Source: a virus. Taken from it: a stretch of 32,443 nucleotides of DNA. A program made the position numbers and the translations under genes. Positions 14,049-22,882 of this stretch are shown here, in pieces. The stretch is from IMG/VR virus record IMGVR_UViG_3300020084_000055, positions 1 through 32,443 of that record; one strand, given 5' to 3'. Within the stretch, counting starts at the first letter, position 1, and each line of letters opens with the position of its first letter. Below the pieces are notes generated by a model that worked only from the letters and a program-made list of their open reading frames with translations, did not search any database and was not told the DNA's origin.

Positions 14049-15563
14049 TTATAGCATCGTCTCTCTTGTAAATCTATAAGTCGTTAGACCACTGATTCCT
14101 GTTTCTGGTGTTACTTGCAATTTACATACACCAGAGGAGATTGTTGCCCCGACCGAAACAATCAAATTTGGATCTGACATAACACCATATTCTTGTGAGT
14201 ATGCGGTTGTTCCATTTTGCATCACAAGAACTTTTTGTGCCTGCATATTGGAAGAATGAATAAAGTGTAATGTGTATTCTGTGGTCTTAAAATCAGTTGT
14301 AGAAATTGTAAAAGTATCAATGTCTGTTGCTATTCCAGCAGAGGCATTAAATGTTCCAAGTCCGGTCTTTACACCATATCTTTCAACTTGTAATTTTGTT
14401 TGTGGATTTGTGGTTCCGATGCCAACATTAGAGAGTGTATGAATACCAGCAGCAGTGTTTACAAATTGTGTCGCTCCACCAGATGAGGTTACTGTTACTA
14501 CACCAGCAGATACATTAGATACCGATAATCCAGATCCAAAATCAATGGAACCAGCTGCTCCAACTAATGCACCATCATCTCTGATAATAATTCCTGCTCC
14601 AGATGCAATAATTCCAGTTATTCCAGATCCATCACCAACAAAAGATGTCGCCGTAACAACACCAGAAGCATTGAGACTTGTTGCCGCAATGGTTCCTACA
14701 TTGATGTTAGGAGTTCCAGAAAGACCCGTTGCATTACCAGTGACATTACCAGTCAGAGCACCAACAAAAGATGTGGCAGTTACAACACCAGTGAAAGTTC
14801 CATCACCAGTCACAGTGAGTTTTGATGTTGGATTTGTGGTTCCTATGCCGACATTAGAAAGTGTATGAATACCAGCAGAATTGGTTACAAACTGAGAAGA
14901 TTGTCCACTAGCAGTTCCAGAAACTGTTATTGTTACTCCTGCTCCTGATGCAGCTGCTGTAATTGCTGTTCCAACAAAATTGATCGAAGTAACTCCTTGT
15001 GGATTGCCAATTAGTATGCCGTCGTCTTGGATTGTTAAACCAGTGATTCCTGTTGCACCAATACCAAGACCTTGAACTGCATATGCAAGAATATCAACAT
15101 TCTCTCCACCAAAACATGCTTCATTTAATGTAATTGAAACTCCATCTGTTGCAACAAATTCTGATGGGGTTAACTTAACACCGTTGATAAAAATATCAAC
15201 AAGTCCTACCGAATATGCTGTGTTAAAAATAGTTTGACCAGCAGTTGCAATAATTGATGTGGATGTTCTTCCCACTGGAAAATTTTCCCACGCAACACCA
15301 GTCCCTGTTGATTTTAAATATTGCCCACTTAAACCTGTAAAACTTGTTGCACCAACAGCAACAGATCCAGATATTGCTAATGAAGTGAGTGAAGCAATAC
15401 CTGTGGCAACAAGGTTTGTTACTCCAATACCACCATTAACATGTAGAGTATGCCTTACATTGGTAGTACCAATACCAATTGTATTCGTGATGTCATTGGC
15501 AAAAATAAGGTCTGTTCCTACTTCAAGACCGTTCTTTATTATGAAATTCTTATTGATTGCCAT
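14049..15563 (-). CDS. Tail-fiber-like structural protein (504 aa)
   Basis: The N-terminus MAINKNFIIKNGLEVG differs from the NRELSQLG module of the other fibers. It is followed by 'TIGIGTTNVRHTLHVNGGIG', a beta-rich segment (residues 100-200, with GQTIFNTAYSVGLVDIFING) of a kind common in phage fibers, then repeats of 'GIHTLSNVGIGTTNP' and 'VVTATSFVGDGSGITGI'. The last 110 residues form a beta-rich tip. The repeats suggest a trimeric fiber. Its start lies 28 bp from the minus-strand half of the palindromic late promoter at 15591-15602, and the subtilisin gene follows after 1 bp. Part of its DNA is nearly identical to part of the cupredoxin-fiber gene. Confidence 0.75.
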   Translation of the reverse strand: MAINKNFIIKNGLEVGTDLIFANDITNTIGIGTTNVRHTLHVNGGIGVTNLVATGIASLTSLAISGSVAVGATSFTGLSGQYLKSTGTGVAWENFPVGRTSTSIIATAGQTIFNTAYSVGLVDIFINGVKLTPSEFVATDGVSITLNEACFGGENVDILAYAVQGLGIGATGITGLTIQDDGILIGNPQGVTSINFVGTAITAAASGAGVTITVSGTASGQSSQFVTNSAGIHTLSNVGIGTTNPTSKLTVTGDGTFTGVVTATSFVGALTGNVTGNATGLSGTPNINVGTIAATSLNASGVVTATSFVGDGSGITGIIASGAGIIIRDDGALVGAAGSIDFGSGLSVSNVSAGVVTVTSSGGATQFVNTAAGIHTLSNVGIGTTNPQTKLQVERYGVKTGLGTFNASAGIATDIDTFTISTTDFKTTEYTLHFIHSSNMQAQKVLVMQNGTTAYSQEYGVMSDPNLIVSVGATISSGVCKLQVTPETGISGLTTYRFTRETML

Positions 15564-15590
15564 GGGGTTTCACTCTCCACCCTTTTTACT

Positions 15591-15602
15591 TATTTATAAA
15601 TA
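15591..15602. promoter_or_regulatory. Palindromic, divergent late promoter pair (TATTTATAAATA)
   Basis: The 12-bp sequence is its own reverse complement and contains a perfect T4 late box TATAAATA on each strand (15595-15602 plus, 15591-15598 minus). The plus box lies 27 bp before the ATG at 15629 and the minus box 28 bp before the ATG at 15563. The two start sites would be served by overlapping boxes, so they probably cannot be used at once. Confidence 0.75.
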
Positions 15603-15628
15603 CAAGAAAAGTATTTTTTCAGGTAAAT

Positions 15629-16027
15629 ATGGCAGCAGAAGTATTAAGTGGAACTGGTAATGTTTCATATACCAATAACACTGGTCAAAATGTTAGAATT
15701 GTGATTAATTATTTGCAGGCTCCTGGTGGTGGAGGGGCTTTTGATACCATGTCATGGGGAAATGGTGGAAGTGTTGCGATTCCTCAGGGAGTTAGAATTG
15801 GAAGAAATCTTGCTTTTGCTAACTTCACATTCGCCGGTCAAAGTCAATTTACTCCTGCAGTAACTAGTAACAACGGTTCATATGTATCCATACAGGGATC
15901 AGGTGTGGATTTTGGAGTTCCAACAGAATTGATGTTAGCAGCTGGACAGACCTTTTCAGTAACTACGTCAAACTCATCATTCCCATCTGGTGCATATAAT
16001 ATCGTAGTCATCCCAGAAGCAGGATAA
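15629..16027 (+). CDS. Small beta-rich structural protein (132 aa), only plus-strand gene
   Basis: The true start is the ATG at 15629, with an AGGTAA ribosome site just upstream and a perfect TATAAATA late box 27 bp before. An in-frame ATG at 15557 lies upstream of that promoter. The protein (MAAEVLSGTGNVSYTNNTGQ and so on) is rich in Gly, Ser, Asn, Val and Thr, has no signal peptide, and looks like a compact beta-sandwich fiber tip or adhesin. Its C-terminus reads SGAYNIVVIPEAG. It is encoded opposite to everything around it, and its TAA abuts the stop of the giant gene with no base between. I do not recognise a family; a virion role is inferred from the late promoter. Confidence 0.75.
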   Translation: MAAEVLSGTGNVSYTNNTGQNVRIVINYLQAPGGGGAFDTMSWGNGGSVAIPQGVRIGRNLAFANFTFAGQSQFTPAVTSNNGSYVSIQGSGVDFGVPTELMLAAGQTFSVTTSNSSFPSGAYNIVVIPEAG

Positions 16028-19000
16028 TCAAATAGGCATACTAAATCCACGAGTTGTGAATGGGAATGGTGTAGCCGCTGAACTGTTAAAGTTAATGCGG
16101 TTATTTACATCATCATATGTAACAGTAATTCCTGTTTGAATACCGGAAGTAATTGCAGCACCAATCGCATCCTGGGCTCTCTCAGCAGTGAAGTATAGAT
16201 TGGTAGAACCCTCTGGGAGACCATCAGTATTTGTATATGCAAGAGCAACTAATGCTTGTGGGGAAATCCAATTTAGAATTCCACTGCCAGTTGTATAGAG
16301 AATGCTGCTAGCAGCACCAACGACTGGTGGTAGAGTTAGATTTACATTTGCATTGAGAGTTGTTGCTTGTAGACCAACATAATAATCTCTGCTATTATTA
16401 TAGACTCTTAATTCACCAGTAACAGCGGCATTACCTACAACATCAAGTGCTCCGATCGCAGTCGTTGTTCCGATACCAACATTACCATTAGCATCTACAA
16501 TAACTGGTGTTTGGTCGTTGTTAGTTGACTTAATGCGAAGTGCCTCAGTGGTTGAGGATACAATTTCAAGTCTTGCAGAAGGTGTTGAACTATTGATACC
16601 AATAGAGTTTCCTGCAATAAGACTTGTACCATTAAAAAGTAGTGCAGAACTTCCACCAAGGAATCCCCCAGCATTATATTGTAGTGAGTTCGCAGGGAGA
16701 CCAGGAGGATTTCCTGCGGAACCAGATGCATCAAAAGTGATACTTGCAATTCCTGCATTTTGGAAAGCAGTAATTGTTATTCCATAACCAATAAAGTTAA
16801 TTTCAGTAGCGATACCAGCAAATACTTTGCTGAGTCCAAGACCAGTTGAAACTCCAACTTGAAGCGGGCTTGCCTGGAATGTAAATGTAGAAATTCCGGT
16901 TGTAGTGTCAAATGCACTTGTAAGAGTTGCACCAACACCTGCAACAAAATTAATTGCCGTAGAGAATCCTAGATAAGATCCGTTAGAAGATACGCCAACA
17001 CCCTTTTCCCCAGGATCTCCAATATAACCAAACTGTTCCCAACGATTATTATTGGTATATACCCATCCAATAAAGTCTTCACTGACAGGAACTCCATTAT
17101 AATGAACATCGCCAGGATTTCCTGCAAGAACAGGTGTTGCAATACCAACGGTATACTTTCTTGAAACAGTTGTATCACCTTGTAAGTAGAGTGATGTTGC
17201 TTCAATACCTTTTGTTGAGTTAGAAGTAATTTTATTATTGAAAATAACTGGACCATCAAATTGGCTGATTATATTAGAATCAGGGCCACCTTCAACTCTT
17301 ATTGATCTACCGATCTTAGATTCGGATGTAGTTTGAACATCAAATCCAACAGTTTCGCCAGGAGTTACATCTTCTCCTGTTACGGTAGGAATAGGAATAT
17401 CGAATACTTCTTCTCTTCCTGTTGATGGGCTGACTTTCTTATTACCAATATAGAAATCACCCTTATCATTCATAGCAGTGAATGCAACAATACCACCTTC
17501 ACTCTTAGTTGCCTGAGCAAGAATTTCTTCTTGTGGTGTTAGGTTTCTATCATGTCTATCCGGTAGTGCTGTTGAATAGTTTCCAGGACCAAAACCAAGA
17601 TATTCAAAGGTATGTGCAGACGCACGAATTAATGAATTTCTACGAAGTTCAATTGGACGTGGAGTAATTCTCTTAATAACAGCACCAGAATTATGAGTCG
17701 TTGTTTTTGTTCCAAGAACACTACGGAAAACTGTAATTGGATTTCCAAAAACTGTGGACCTAACTCTTATAATTTCGTTATCAACTAGGAGATAATCTCC
17801 AATATTAAAATCAAAATTAGTGATATTTGTAATGGAGATAGTTGTATCAAGAACTCCAATAGCAGATGATAGAGTTGTGGTGATACCCGCATATTCTGCA
17901 ACTAAGCGACCAGAAGTATCCTCAGTTGTAGGAACAATATTTCCGCCACTTGAAGAATATTTTGGTGGATGAGTAAAGATTGTTCCTAATGTAGAGCGAG
18001 AAGTTGTGCTAGTTCCTGGGTTAATCGTAAATGATGTTGTAGTTCCAACTGCTTTAATTACAAAGTGATTGTTAAAGAATGAATCATTTGCACCACTAAG
18101 ACTAATCTTATTGTCAATCTGCAATCCATGAGTTTGAACTGTCGCAACCGTAGCAATTCCTGTTACATGATTATAGATGATAGAATGAACATTTAAAGTT
18201 CTGCCAAGAAGAATTGCATTTGAATTTGAAGTAATAACAGATCCGATTCCAGAAGTGTAAGCTGGTGCGATCGTCGCAGCAGAAGAAACAACAATTTGTC
18301 TTGGATCTCTTACTTCTGCGATTCTATAAAGAGTATTATATTCAGTATAACCATCTCTTGTGATTCCATCAACACTTAAAGTGTCTTCAACATTATTATA
18401 GATGTTGCTGACTGTGAAAAGTGCGGGTGTGTTTGATGTCGTAGTTGCAACACCAACGACTGTAAGAGTATTTCCTACACCATATGCACTGCCACCATCA
18501 ATAATCTTTACAGAGATTATAGTTCCACCAGAAACTGTAACTCTTGCAGTAGCATGAGATCCTGTTGTAGATCCTGCAAATCCAACAAGATTTACATTAT
18601 AGTAACTACCATTAATATAATTTGTACCTGCATTAGTGATAGTGAGACCAGTGATTCTATTAAATCCATGATCAACTCTTGTACTTAAAGTGTGAGAAGT
18701 TCCAACTGTGTTGGATACAATATTTGTTAGACCAACACCTACACCAATATCAACTAGACTTTTGTGTAAAGTCTCTTTTGTAATTGATTTTTGTGGATCA
18801 TTGACAACAACTTGTCCAACAATATCGGGCAGTGCTATGGATACAGATGCTTGTGGATCTGATATTGGATTATCTCTGTTTGCTTGTGGATAGAGATTCT
18901 GAACTGGTTGTGAAAACTTTTCTACATTAAATGGCGCTGCGCCTGGTGTATTTGATGAATTTAAAACTGTTAAGTAATAGATGCCATCTTGCTTAGCTGG

Positions 19001-21826
19001 AACAAATCTTTGAATCTCATCAACTTTGTAAATATAATATGTTCCGGAAGTTTTCTTCTTTCTGAAATATGGAAGACTTGGAGTTCTGGTTGCAGTATCA
19101 TTTGCAAAAGTTCCTGGATTTGCTGCAAGTGCGAAACTAAAATTCTTCGCGCTGCTTATTCCAGAAACTGTAAAGATTCCGTTGTAAGCAGAGTTTGCAA
19201 TACCTGTTGTATTATTGGTGCTCTTTACATTTAAAATTTCTACCTGAGATCCAACTAGTAAATCGTGTGGGATTTCAGTTGTAACATTTGCAGCTCCACC
19301 ACTCCAACTTGCACCTGCAATAAATCTTGGATTTCTCAACTGGTTTGAGTTGGAAAACGATGTAAATGTCGGATTATAAAGAGCATTTGTTTCTAATGTA
19401 GATGCAATAGAAACATTAGATTCTTGAATTACATATCCCTCAGTTGGTGGTTTTGCTGTTTCCTCTGAATCAGATGGGATTACATAACGTAAACGATAGA
19501 TCGTGTCATTTAGATTTCTTGTATCTGGTTTACGCTTGATATAAGTTCTTGGAGTAGCTACACCAAGACCAGAAAGACCAAGACCAGTTATTGTGCTGTA
19601 AAGAGTATTTTCAGTTGATGCTAATGCAACATTTACATACCATTGATTATGAGATACGTCATATTGTACTGGGTGTCCTAGGTCTCCTGCTTTTTTATCA
19701 CTGACTCTACTTACAACAGTTAAAGCAGATCCTTTATTGTTAATGTTAACAGGATTATCAATTAATGCATCTGTTAGAGTTTGTGCAATCTTGATCTGAT
19801 TTAATCCTACACCAGATGTAATTGCATAATAAACGAAATTATTTCCGATACCATCAGGAAGGTTTCCAGTTTCACTGATAACACGAATTGATTCGCCATT
19901 AATGAAACTGTGATTTGATGTTAAAGTGAGAACATTACTTGCAATACTGTTGATACCAACAGCACTTCTTCCAACAGTTGATCTCTTTTCAGAAGTGAAT
20001 TGAGTATGAGGCATGACAATTCTTGCCAAATACTCTGTTGATACTCCACTCTGAGTAAGTAAGATATTCAGTTTATCATTTTCTCTTGCACCAATTCTAT
20101 ATCCATCAATAACAGAATCTGGTGCGATTGATGAATTAGTTTGGCCATAGAGATATAGTTTGGTTGTAGATCCCACACCAACAGTTCTACCTACATCAAT
20201 AGAGTAATACTCAATGCTGATTTCAGAAGACTCATTCTCTTTTGGAGAAACAATGTGAGTGATATAACCTATATCATCTCTTCGGAAAGAACTCTCCTTA
20301 AATCCAGATGCTTTTAGAGCAACACTACCAAAGTTTGAGTTTGAGTTGTTGATTGATTGGTCGCCACCATTTTCTGAAAGGAACTGGTTTGCATAACCAA
20401 TTGCGAATACAGATACTACTTGAAGATACGCATCATTTGAAGCTTTAATATGATAGTTTGAATATGATGGTTTAAATCTGGAAGAAGACTCTGATTGAAT
20501 ATTTTGATTTTCCGCAGCAGTTCTATCCTCATACGTGCCAGTAATATGATCGTATCTGACAAAAGCATTGGGATCTTTTTGTAGACCAATTCCAGTGTAT
20601 TGAGCCACAACCATACTCTTAAATCCAGATGCTTTATCACCATCTGCATGTAGTCCACACATTCCATAAACAGAACGTAGGGAACAGTTGAAGATGTAGG
20701 GTGATGCTGATGTTACCGTATCAACAGAAATACTAATTGTTGCACCTGCAAGTGTTGGTAGTGCATTTATAGGAGCATTCTGAACTTTATATCGAATATT
20801 AGTTGAATCTAGTTTTTCAGAAACGACAAATTGACCATCATATCCAAATGCTCCAACACCATCAATTTTGAATGGAGTATCTACATCAAATTCAGTTGCT
20901 GGTTGTGCAAGAGTAACGGTAATTGTTGTTGAGGAGATTACGCCATCACCTGCTTTAATGCTGGTGATTCCAACTTCTGTACCGCGAGATCCAACGATAC
21001 GAAATTCATCAATTTTTGTTTGAATATCAAGTGCATCTGATGGATAGTCTGGTTGAACTTCACGAGCAGAGGAAGCACCATATGCAAGACCTACCTTTAC
21101 ATAGTAAAGGTCTAGGTCGGTTTTATCTGTTGAGAATGTATTGAAGTCGTCATTAATAACGACATGATTCACACCATCTGCATACTCAAATACTGTAAGT
21201 TTGTGGTGTGAAAAATTAGGAACAAAAATATTGGTTGTATAATCTTTGTAGCAGATATCATTTGGATCTGCATCAAATATTGAGAACTGCCAGAGATAGC
21301 ATCCACCAGTTACACGGAAAATTGCAGATCTCTCAATGTTATTATTTTCTGGATCTGGAACATATTTTGGTCTGATTTTTGTTTTTCTAAGATCAAGACC
21401 GACAATTGAAGTTCCTCTTGGAAGGATAACTCCACCATGAACACTGTTGAGTTTGTATAGTGCGTTATTATTAGTTGTTAAATCGTAATTAGTCGTAGCA
21501 TCCCATTCTGGAAAGTCATTGGATGTTAGACCATTTCGGAGTCTAAAATTGTTTGCCCCATCAGGAATCCATCCTGGGCGGTTGTCAACGATGTGGTCTC
21601 CCGGATAAAGTAGAATAGTTGTCCTACCGAATCTATCGTTATCTAGTCCACCCTGATATGAGAATCTTGCTGCTTCAATTAGAGCTCTTTGGATAGTCTT
21701 AAAAGGTCTGGTAAGACTATTACCTTGATTATCAACACTATCAGTGGAGTCGATACTATTGGGATCAACGTAAAGAATAGTACCGCGAACTGATTTCAGA
21801 AAATTATCTAATCTGGAGAGACCCAT
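16028..21826 (-). CDS. Giant virion structural protein (1,932 aa), beta-helix N-terminus
   Basis: The N-terminus MGLSRLDNFLKSVRGTILYV, then NSLTRPFKTIQRALIEAARF and TTILLYPGDHIVDNRPG, is the start of a large structural protein I associate with T4-like cyanophages. The 'TRPFKTIQRAL' element is typical of right-handed beta-helix, pectate-lyase-like folds. The long middle is beta-rich. Near residue 1600 there is a short collagen-like GDPGEKG, followed by fiber repeats (SSTPSARLEIVSSTTEALRI, NVGIGTTTAIGALDVVG) and an aromatic end FPFTTRGFSMPI. It is the largest gene here and heads the fiber region behind a late promoter, so it probably forms a long tail fiber or baseplate appendage. There is no enzyme motif I can defend. 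Confidence 0.8.
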   Translation of the reverse strand: MGLSRLDNFLKSVRGTILYVDPNSIDSTDSVDNQGNSLTRPFKTIQRALIEAARFSYQGGLDNDRFGRTTILLYPGDHIVDNRPGWIPDGANNFRLRNGLTSNDFPEWDATTNYDLTTNNNALYKLNSVHGGVILPRGTSIVGLDLRKTKIRPKYVPDPENNNIERSAIFRVTGGCYLWQFSIFDADPNDICYKDYTTNIFVPNFSHHKLTVFEYADGVNHVVINDDFNTFSTDKTDLDLYYVKVGLAYGASSAREVQPDYPSDALDIQTKIDEFRIVGSRGTEVGITSIKAGDGVISSTTITVTLAQPATEFDVDTPFKIDGVGAFGYDGQFVVSEKLDSTNIRYKVQNAPINALPTLAGATISISVDTVTSASPYIFNCSLRSVYGMCGLHADGDKASGFKSMVVAQYTGIGLQKDPNAFVRYDHITGTYEDRTAAENQNIQSESSSRFKPSYSNYHIKASNDAYLQVVSVFAIGYANQFLSENGGDQSINNSNSNFGSVALKASGFKESSFRRDDIGYITHIVSPKENESSEISIEYYSIDVGRTVGVGSTTKLYLYGQTNSSIAPDSVIDGYRIGARENDKLNILLTQSGVSTEYLARIVMPHTQFTSEKRSTVGRSAVGINSIASNVLTLTSNHSFINGESIRVISETGNLPDGIGNNFVYYAITSGVGLNQIKIAQTLTDALIDNPVNINNKGSALTVVSRVSDKKAGDLGHPVQYDVSHNQWYVNVALASTENTLYSTITGLGLSGLGVATPRTYIKRKPDTRNLNDTIYRLRYVIPSDSEETAKPPTEGYVIQESNVSIASTLETNALYNPTFTSFSNSNQLRNPRFIAGASWSGGAANVTTEIPHDLLVGSQVEILNVKSTNNTTGIANSAYNGIFTVSGISSAKNFSFALAANPGTFANDTATRTPSLPYFRKKKTSGTYYIYKVDEIQRFVPAKQDGIYYLTVLNSSNTPGAAPFNVEKFSQPVQNLYPQANRDNPISDPQASVSIALPDIVGQVVVNDPQKSITKETLHKSLVDIGVGVGLTNIVSNTVGTSHTLSTRVDHGFNRITGLTITNAGTNYINGSYYNVNLVGFAGSTTGSHATARVTVSGGTIISVKIIDGGSAYGVGNTLTVVGVATTTSNTPALFTVSNIYNNVEDTLSVDGITRDGYTEYNTLYRIAEVRDPRQIVVSSAATIAPAYTSGIGSVITSNSNAILLGRTLNVHSIIYNHVTGIATVATVQTHGLQIDNKISLSGANDSFFNNHFVIKAVGTTTSFTINPGTSTTSRSTLGTIFTHPPKYSSSGGNIVPTTEDTSGRLVAEYAGITTTLSSAIGVLDTTISITNITNFDFNIGDYLLVDNEIIRVRSTVFGNPITVFRSVLGTKTTTHNSGAVIKRITPRPIELRRNSLIRASAHTFEYLGFGPGNYSTALPDRHDRNLTPQEEILAQATKSEGGIVAFTAMNDKGDFYIGNKKVSPSTGREEVFDIPIPTVTGEDVTPGETVGFDVQTTSESKIGRSIRVEGGPDSNIISQFDGPVIFNNKITSNSTKGIEATSLYLQGDTTVSRKYTVGIATPVLAGNPGDVHYNGVPVSEDFIGWVYTNNNRWEQFGYIGDPGEKGVGVSSNGSYLGFSTAINFVAGVGATLTSAFDTTTGISTFTFQASPLQVGVSTGLGLSKVFAGIATEINFIGYGITITAFQNAGIASITFDASGSAGNPPGLPANSLQYNAGGFLGGSSALLFNGTSLIAGNSIGINSSTPSARLEIVSSTTEALRIKSTNNDQTPVIVDANGNVGIGTTTAIGALDVVGNAAVTGELRVYNNSRDYYVGLQATTLNANVNLTLPPVVGAASSILYTTGSGILNWISPQALVALAYTNTDGLPEGSTNLYFTAERAQDAIGAAITSGIQTGITVTYDDVNNRINFNSSAATPFPFTTRGFSMPI

Positions 21827-21857
21827 CTTATTAATACTTATAGTTTCCGTTATGGAT

Positions 21858-21865
21858 TATTTATC
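21858..21865 (-). promoter_or_regulatory. T4-type late promoter motif (GATAAATA)
   Basis: The minus strand reads GATAAATA, 32 bp before the ATG at 21826 and immediately after the terminator at 21876-21911. This places the giant structural gene under its own late start. Confidence 0.6.
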
Positions 21866-21875
21866 ATACAACAAA

Positions 21876-21911
21876 ACCCTCCGAAGAGAGTTCTGAAGCA
21901 CACGGAAGGGT
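21876..21911 (-). terminator. Rho-independent terminator after the Mom-like gene
   Basis: On the minus strand ACCCTTCCG pairs with CGGAGGGT (one bulged T) around an 18-19-nt loop, followed by TTTTGTTG. It comes 6 bp after the stop of the Mom-like gene and ends the accessory-island transcript before the late promoter of the giant gene. Confidence 0.7.
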
Positions 21912-21916
21912 CTGGT

Positions 21917-22546
21917 TTAAGTATCACCTCTATTATTATACCACTTTTCTTCTTTCCATGTCAAGCGTTTTTGTAACTCTTTATCAAAAACCAAGAGGTA
22001 TCTATGCTTTCTTGAACGTTCTTTCCATTCTCCTTCGAAACCTTTTACTTGCCCACGAGAGTGTTTAGTTCCGTCTGAATAATAGAAATCTTTTTTTCTA
22101 TCCGTGAGACCGTAATACTTAAAGTTGCAAGCGCGATAAATTGTACCAGAATGGTGATCTGAATCAGCATAAGAAAGGATTGCTTTAACTTCAGTATCTC
22201 TCCGAAATTGTCTAATCGTTTTTGACACAAACCAAGAAGTGATGTTATATTCGCATGACTGCGTACTAGGTTCGATACAAAGTCTTGAGAGTTCAAAGAG
22301 TCCTTGTTGTTCGTGTCTTTCAAGTTCAAATGCTCCTTTCGCAATTTCAGGTACAGGTAATCCAGTAAAAATGCAGACTCCTTGAAGTCCACCAATATTC
22401 AAAGGAGAGAACTCATTCTTCTTAAAGAGTCCATAGTTCCAACCTGATTTGAAACCCTTAGAAATATCTTTAAGATAATGATATTGAAGTAAAAGTTCTT
22501 CTGCTTGTTTTTTTGTTACTTTATCAATATAGAAGTCAGACTTCAT
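21917..22546 (-). CDS. Mom-like DNA-modification protein (GNAT-fold)
   Basis: The 209-residue protein matches the pattern I know from the phage Mu Mom family: FELSRLCIEPST (84-95), a helix with Arg/Lys, ILSYADSDHHSGTIYRACNF (123-142), KYYGLT (143-148), and a basic C-terminus with KHRYLLVFDK. Mu Mom turns adenine in phage DNA into N6-(methylcarbamoyl)adenine, which blocks many restriction enzymes, and its fold is related to GNAT acyltransferases. It would act in the cytoplasm on phage DNA. The start ATG overlaps the upstream stop as ATGA; a terminator follows, and a sigma-70-like promoter lies inside its 3' end. The family call is good; the exact base modification is not shown. Confidence 0.75.
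   Translation of the reverse strand: MKSDFYIDKVTKKQAEELLLQYHYLKDISKGFKSGWNYGLFKKNEFSPLNIGGLQGVCIFTGLPVPEIAKGAFELERHEQQGLFELSRLCIEPSTQSCEYNITSWFVSKTIRQFRRDTEVKAILSYADSDHHSGTIYRACNFKYYGLTDRKKDFYYSDGTKHSRGQVKGFEGEWKERSRKHRYLLVFDKELQKRLTWKEEKWYNNRGDT
21935..21964 (-). promoter_or_regulatory. Sigma-70-like promoter (TTGACA-18-TATAAT) inside a gene end
   Basis: On the minus strand TTGACA (21964-21959), an 18-bp spacer and TATAAT (21940-21935) match both hexamers fully. The expected transcript starts near 21928 and meets the terminator at 21876-21911 after only a few dozen bases, so its purpose is unclear. Confidence 0.6.
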
Positions 22547-22716
22547 TCAAGTTGCTTACATTCCATCATATATTCTACCGTATTTGCTACATCATTCATA
22601 GCATCACGAAGAAATGGTTGTTGCCCAGATTCTTGTTTGAGAATGGGATGTGCATCATCAGTAAGAACCCAACGCCACTGCTTCATATCCTTGCAATACC
22701 AAAGATTAATTTTCAT
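22543..22716 (-). CDS. Small Trp/acidic hypothetical protein (57 aa)
   Basis: I start at the ATG at 22716 (MKINLWYCKDMKQWRWVLTD), which overlaps the upstream gene by 11 bp; a longer in-frame reading to 22836 would run through that gene. The N-terminal half is beta-like and aromatic. The C-terminal half is a helix with QPFLRDAMNDVANTVEYMME. No family is recognised. The stop overlaps the Mom-like start as ATGA, so it is translated just before that protein. A role with the modification enzyme is possible but rests only on adjacency. Confidence 0.65.
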   Translation of the reverse strand: MKINLWYCKDMKQWRWVLTDDAHPILKQESGQQPFLRDAMNDVANTVEYMMECKQLE

Positions 22717-22861
22717 GTTTGAAATATTCCAGTCGTATCCAGTTGAGAAGTGCGTTGAATTCTGCTCGCTTTTCTTCGCTGAAGTCTTGTCCTTTGCTGA
22801 AGAGATAAAAGTCAAGGGATTCAATAACGTTTTCACGATCTTGTTGGGAAATTAATGACAT
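22706..22861 (-). CDS. Small helical hypothetical protein (51 aa)
   Basis: The likely start is the ATG at 22861 (MSLISQQDRENVIESLDFYL), 22 nt after the tRNA-Thr gene. A longer frame from 22939 would overlap the tRNA and is rejected. The protein is charged and predicted all-helical, with FSEEKRAEFNALLNWIRLEY at its end. No ribosome site is evident. A short hairpin (GAGTT with AACTC) lies between the tRNA and the ATG. Function unknown. Confidence 0.55.
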   Translation of the reverse strand: MSLISQQDRENVIESLDFYLFSKGQDFSEEKRAEFNALLNWIRLEYFKHEN

Positions 22862-22882
22862 TTTGGAGTTTATAGAACTCAG

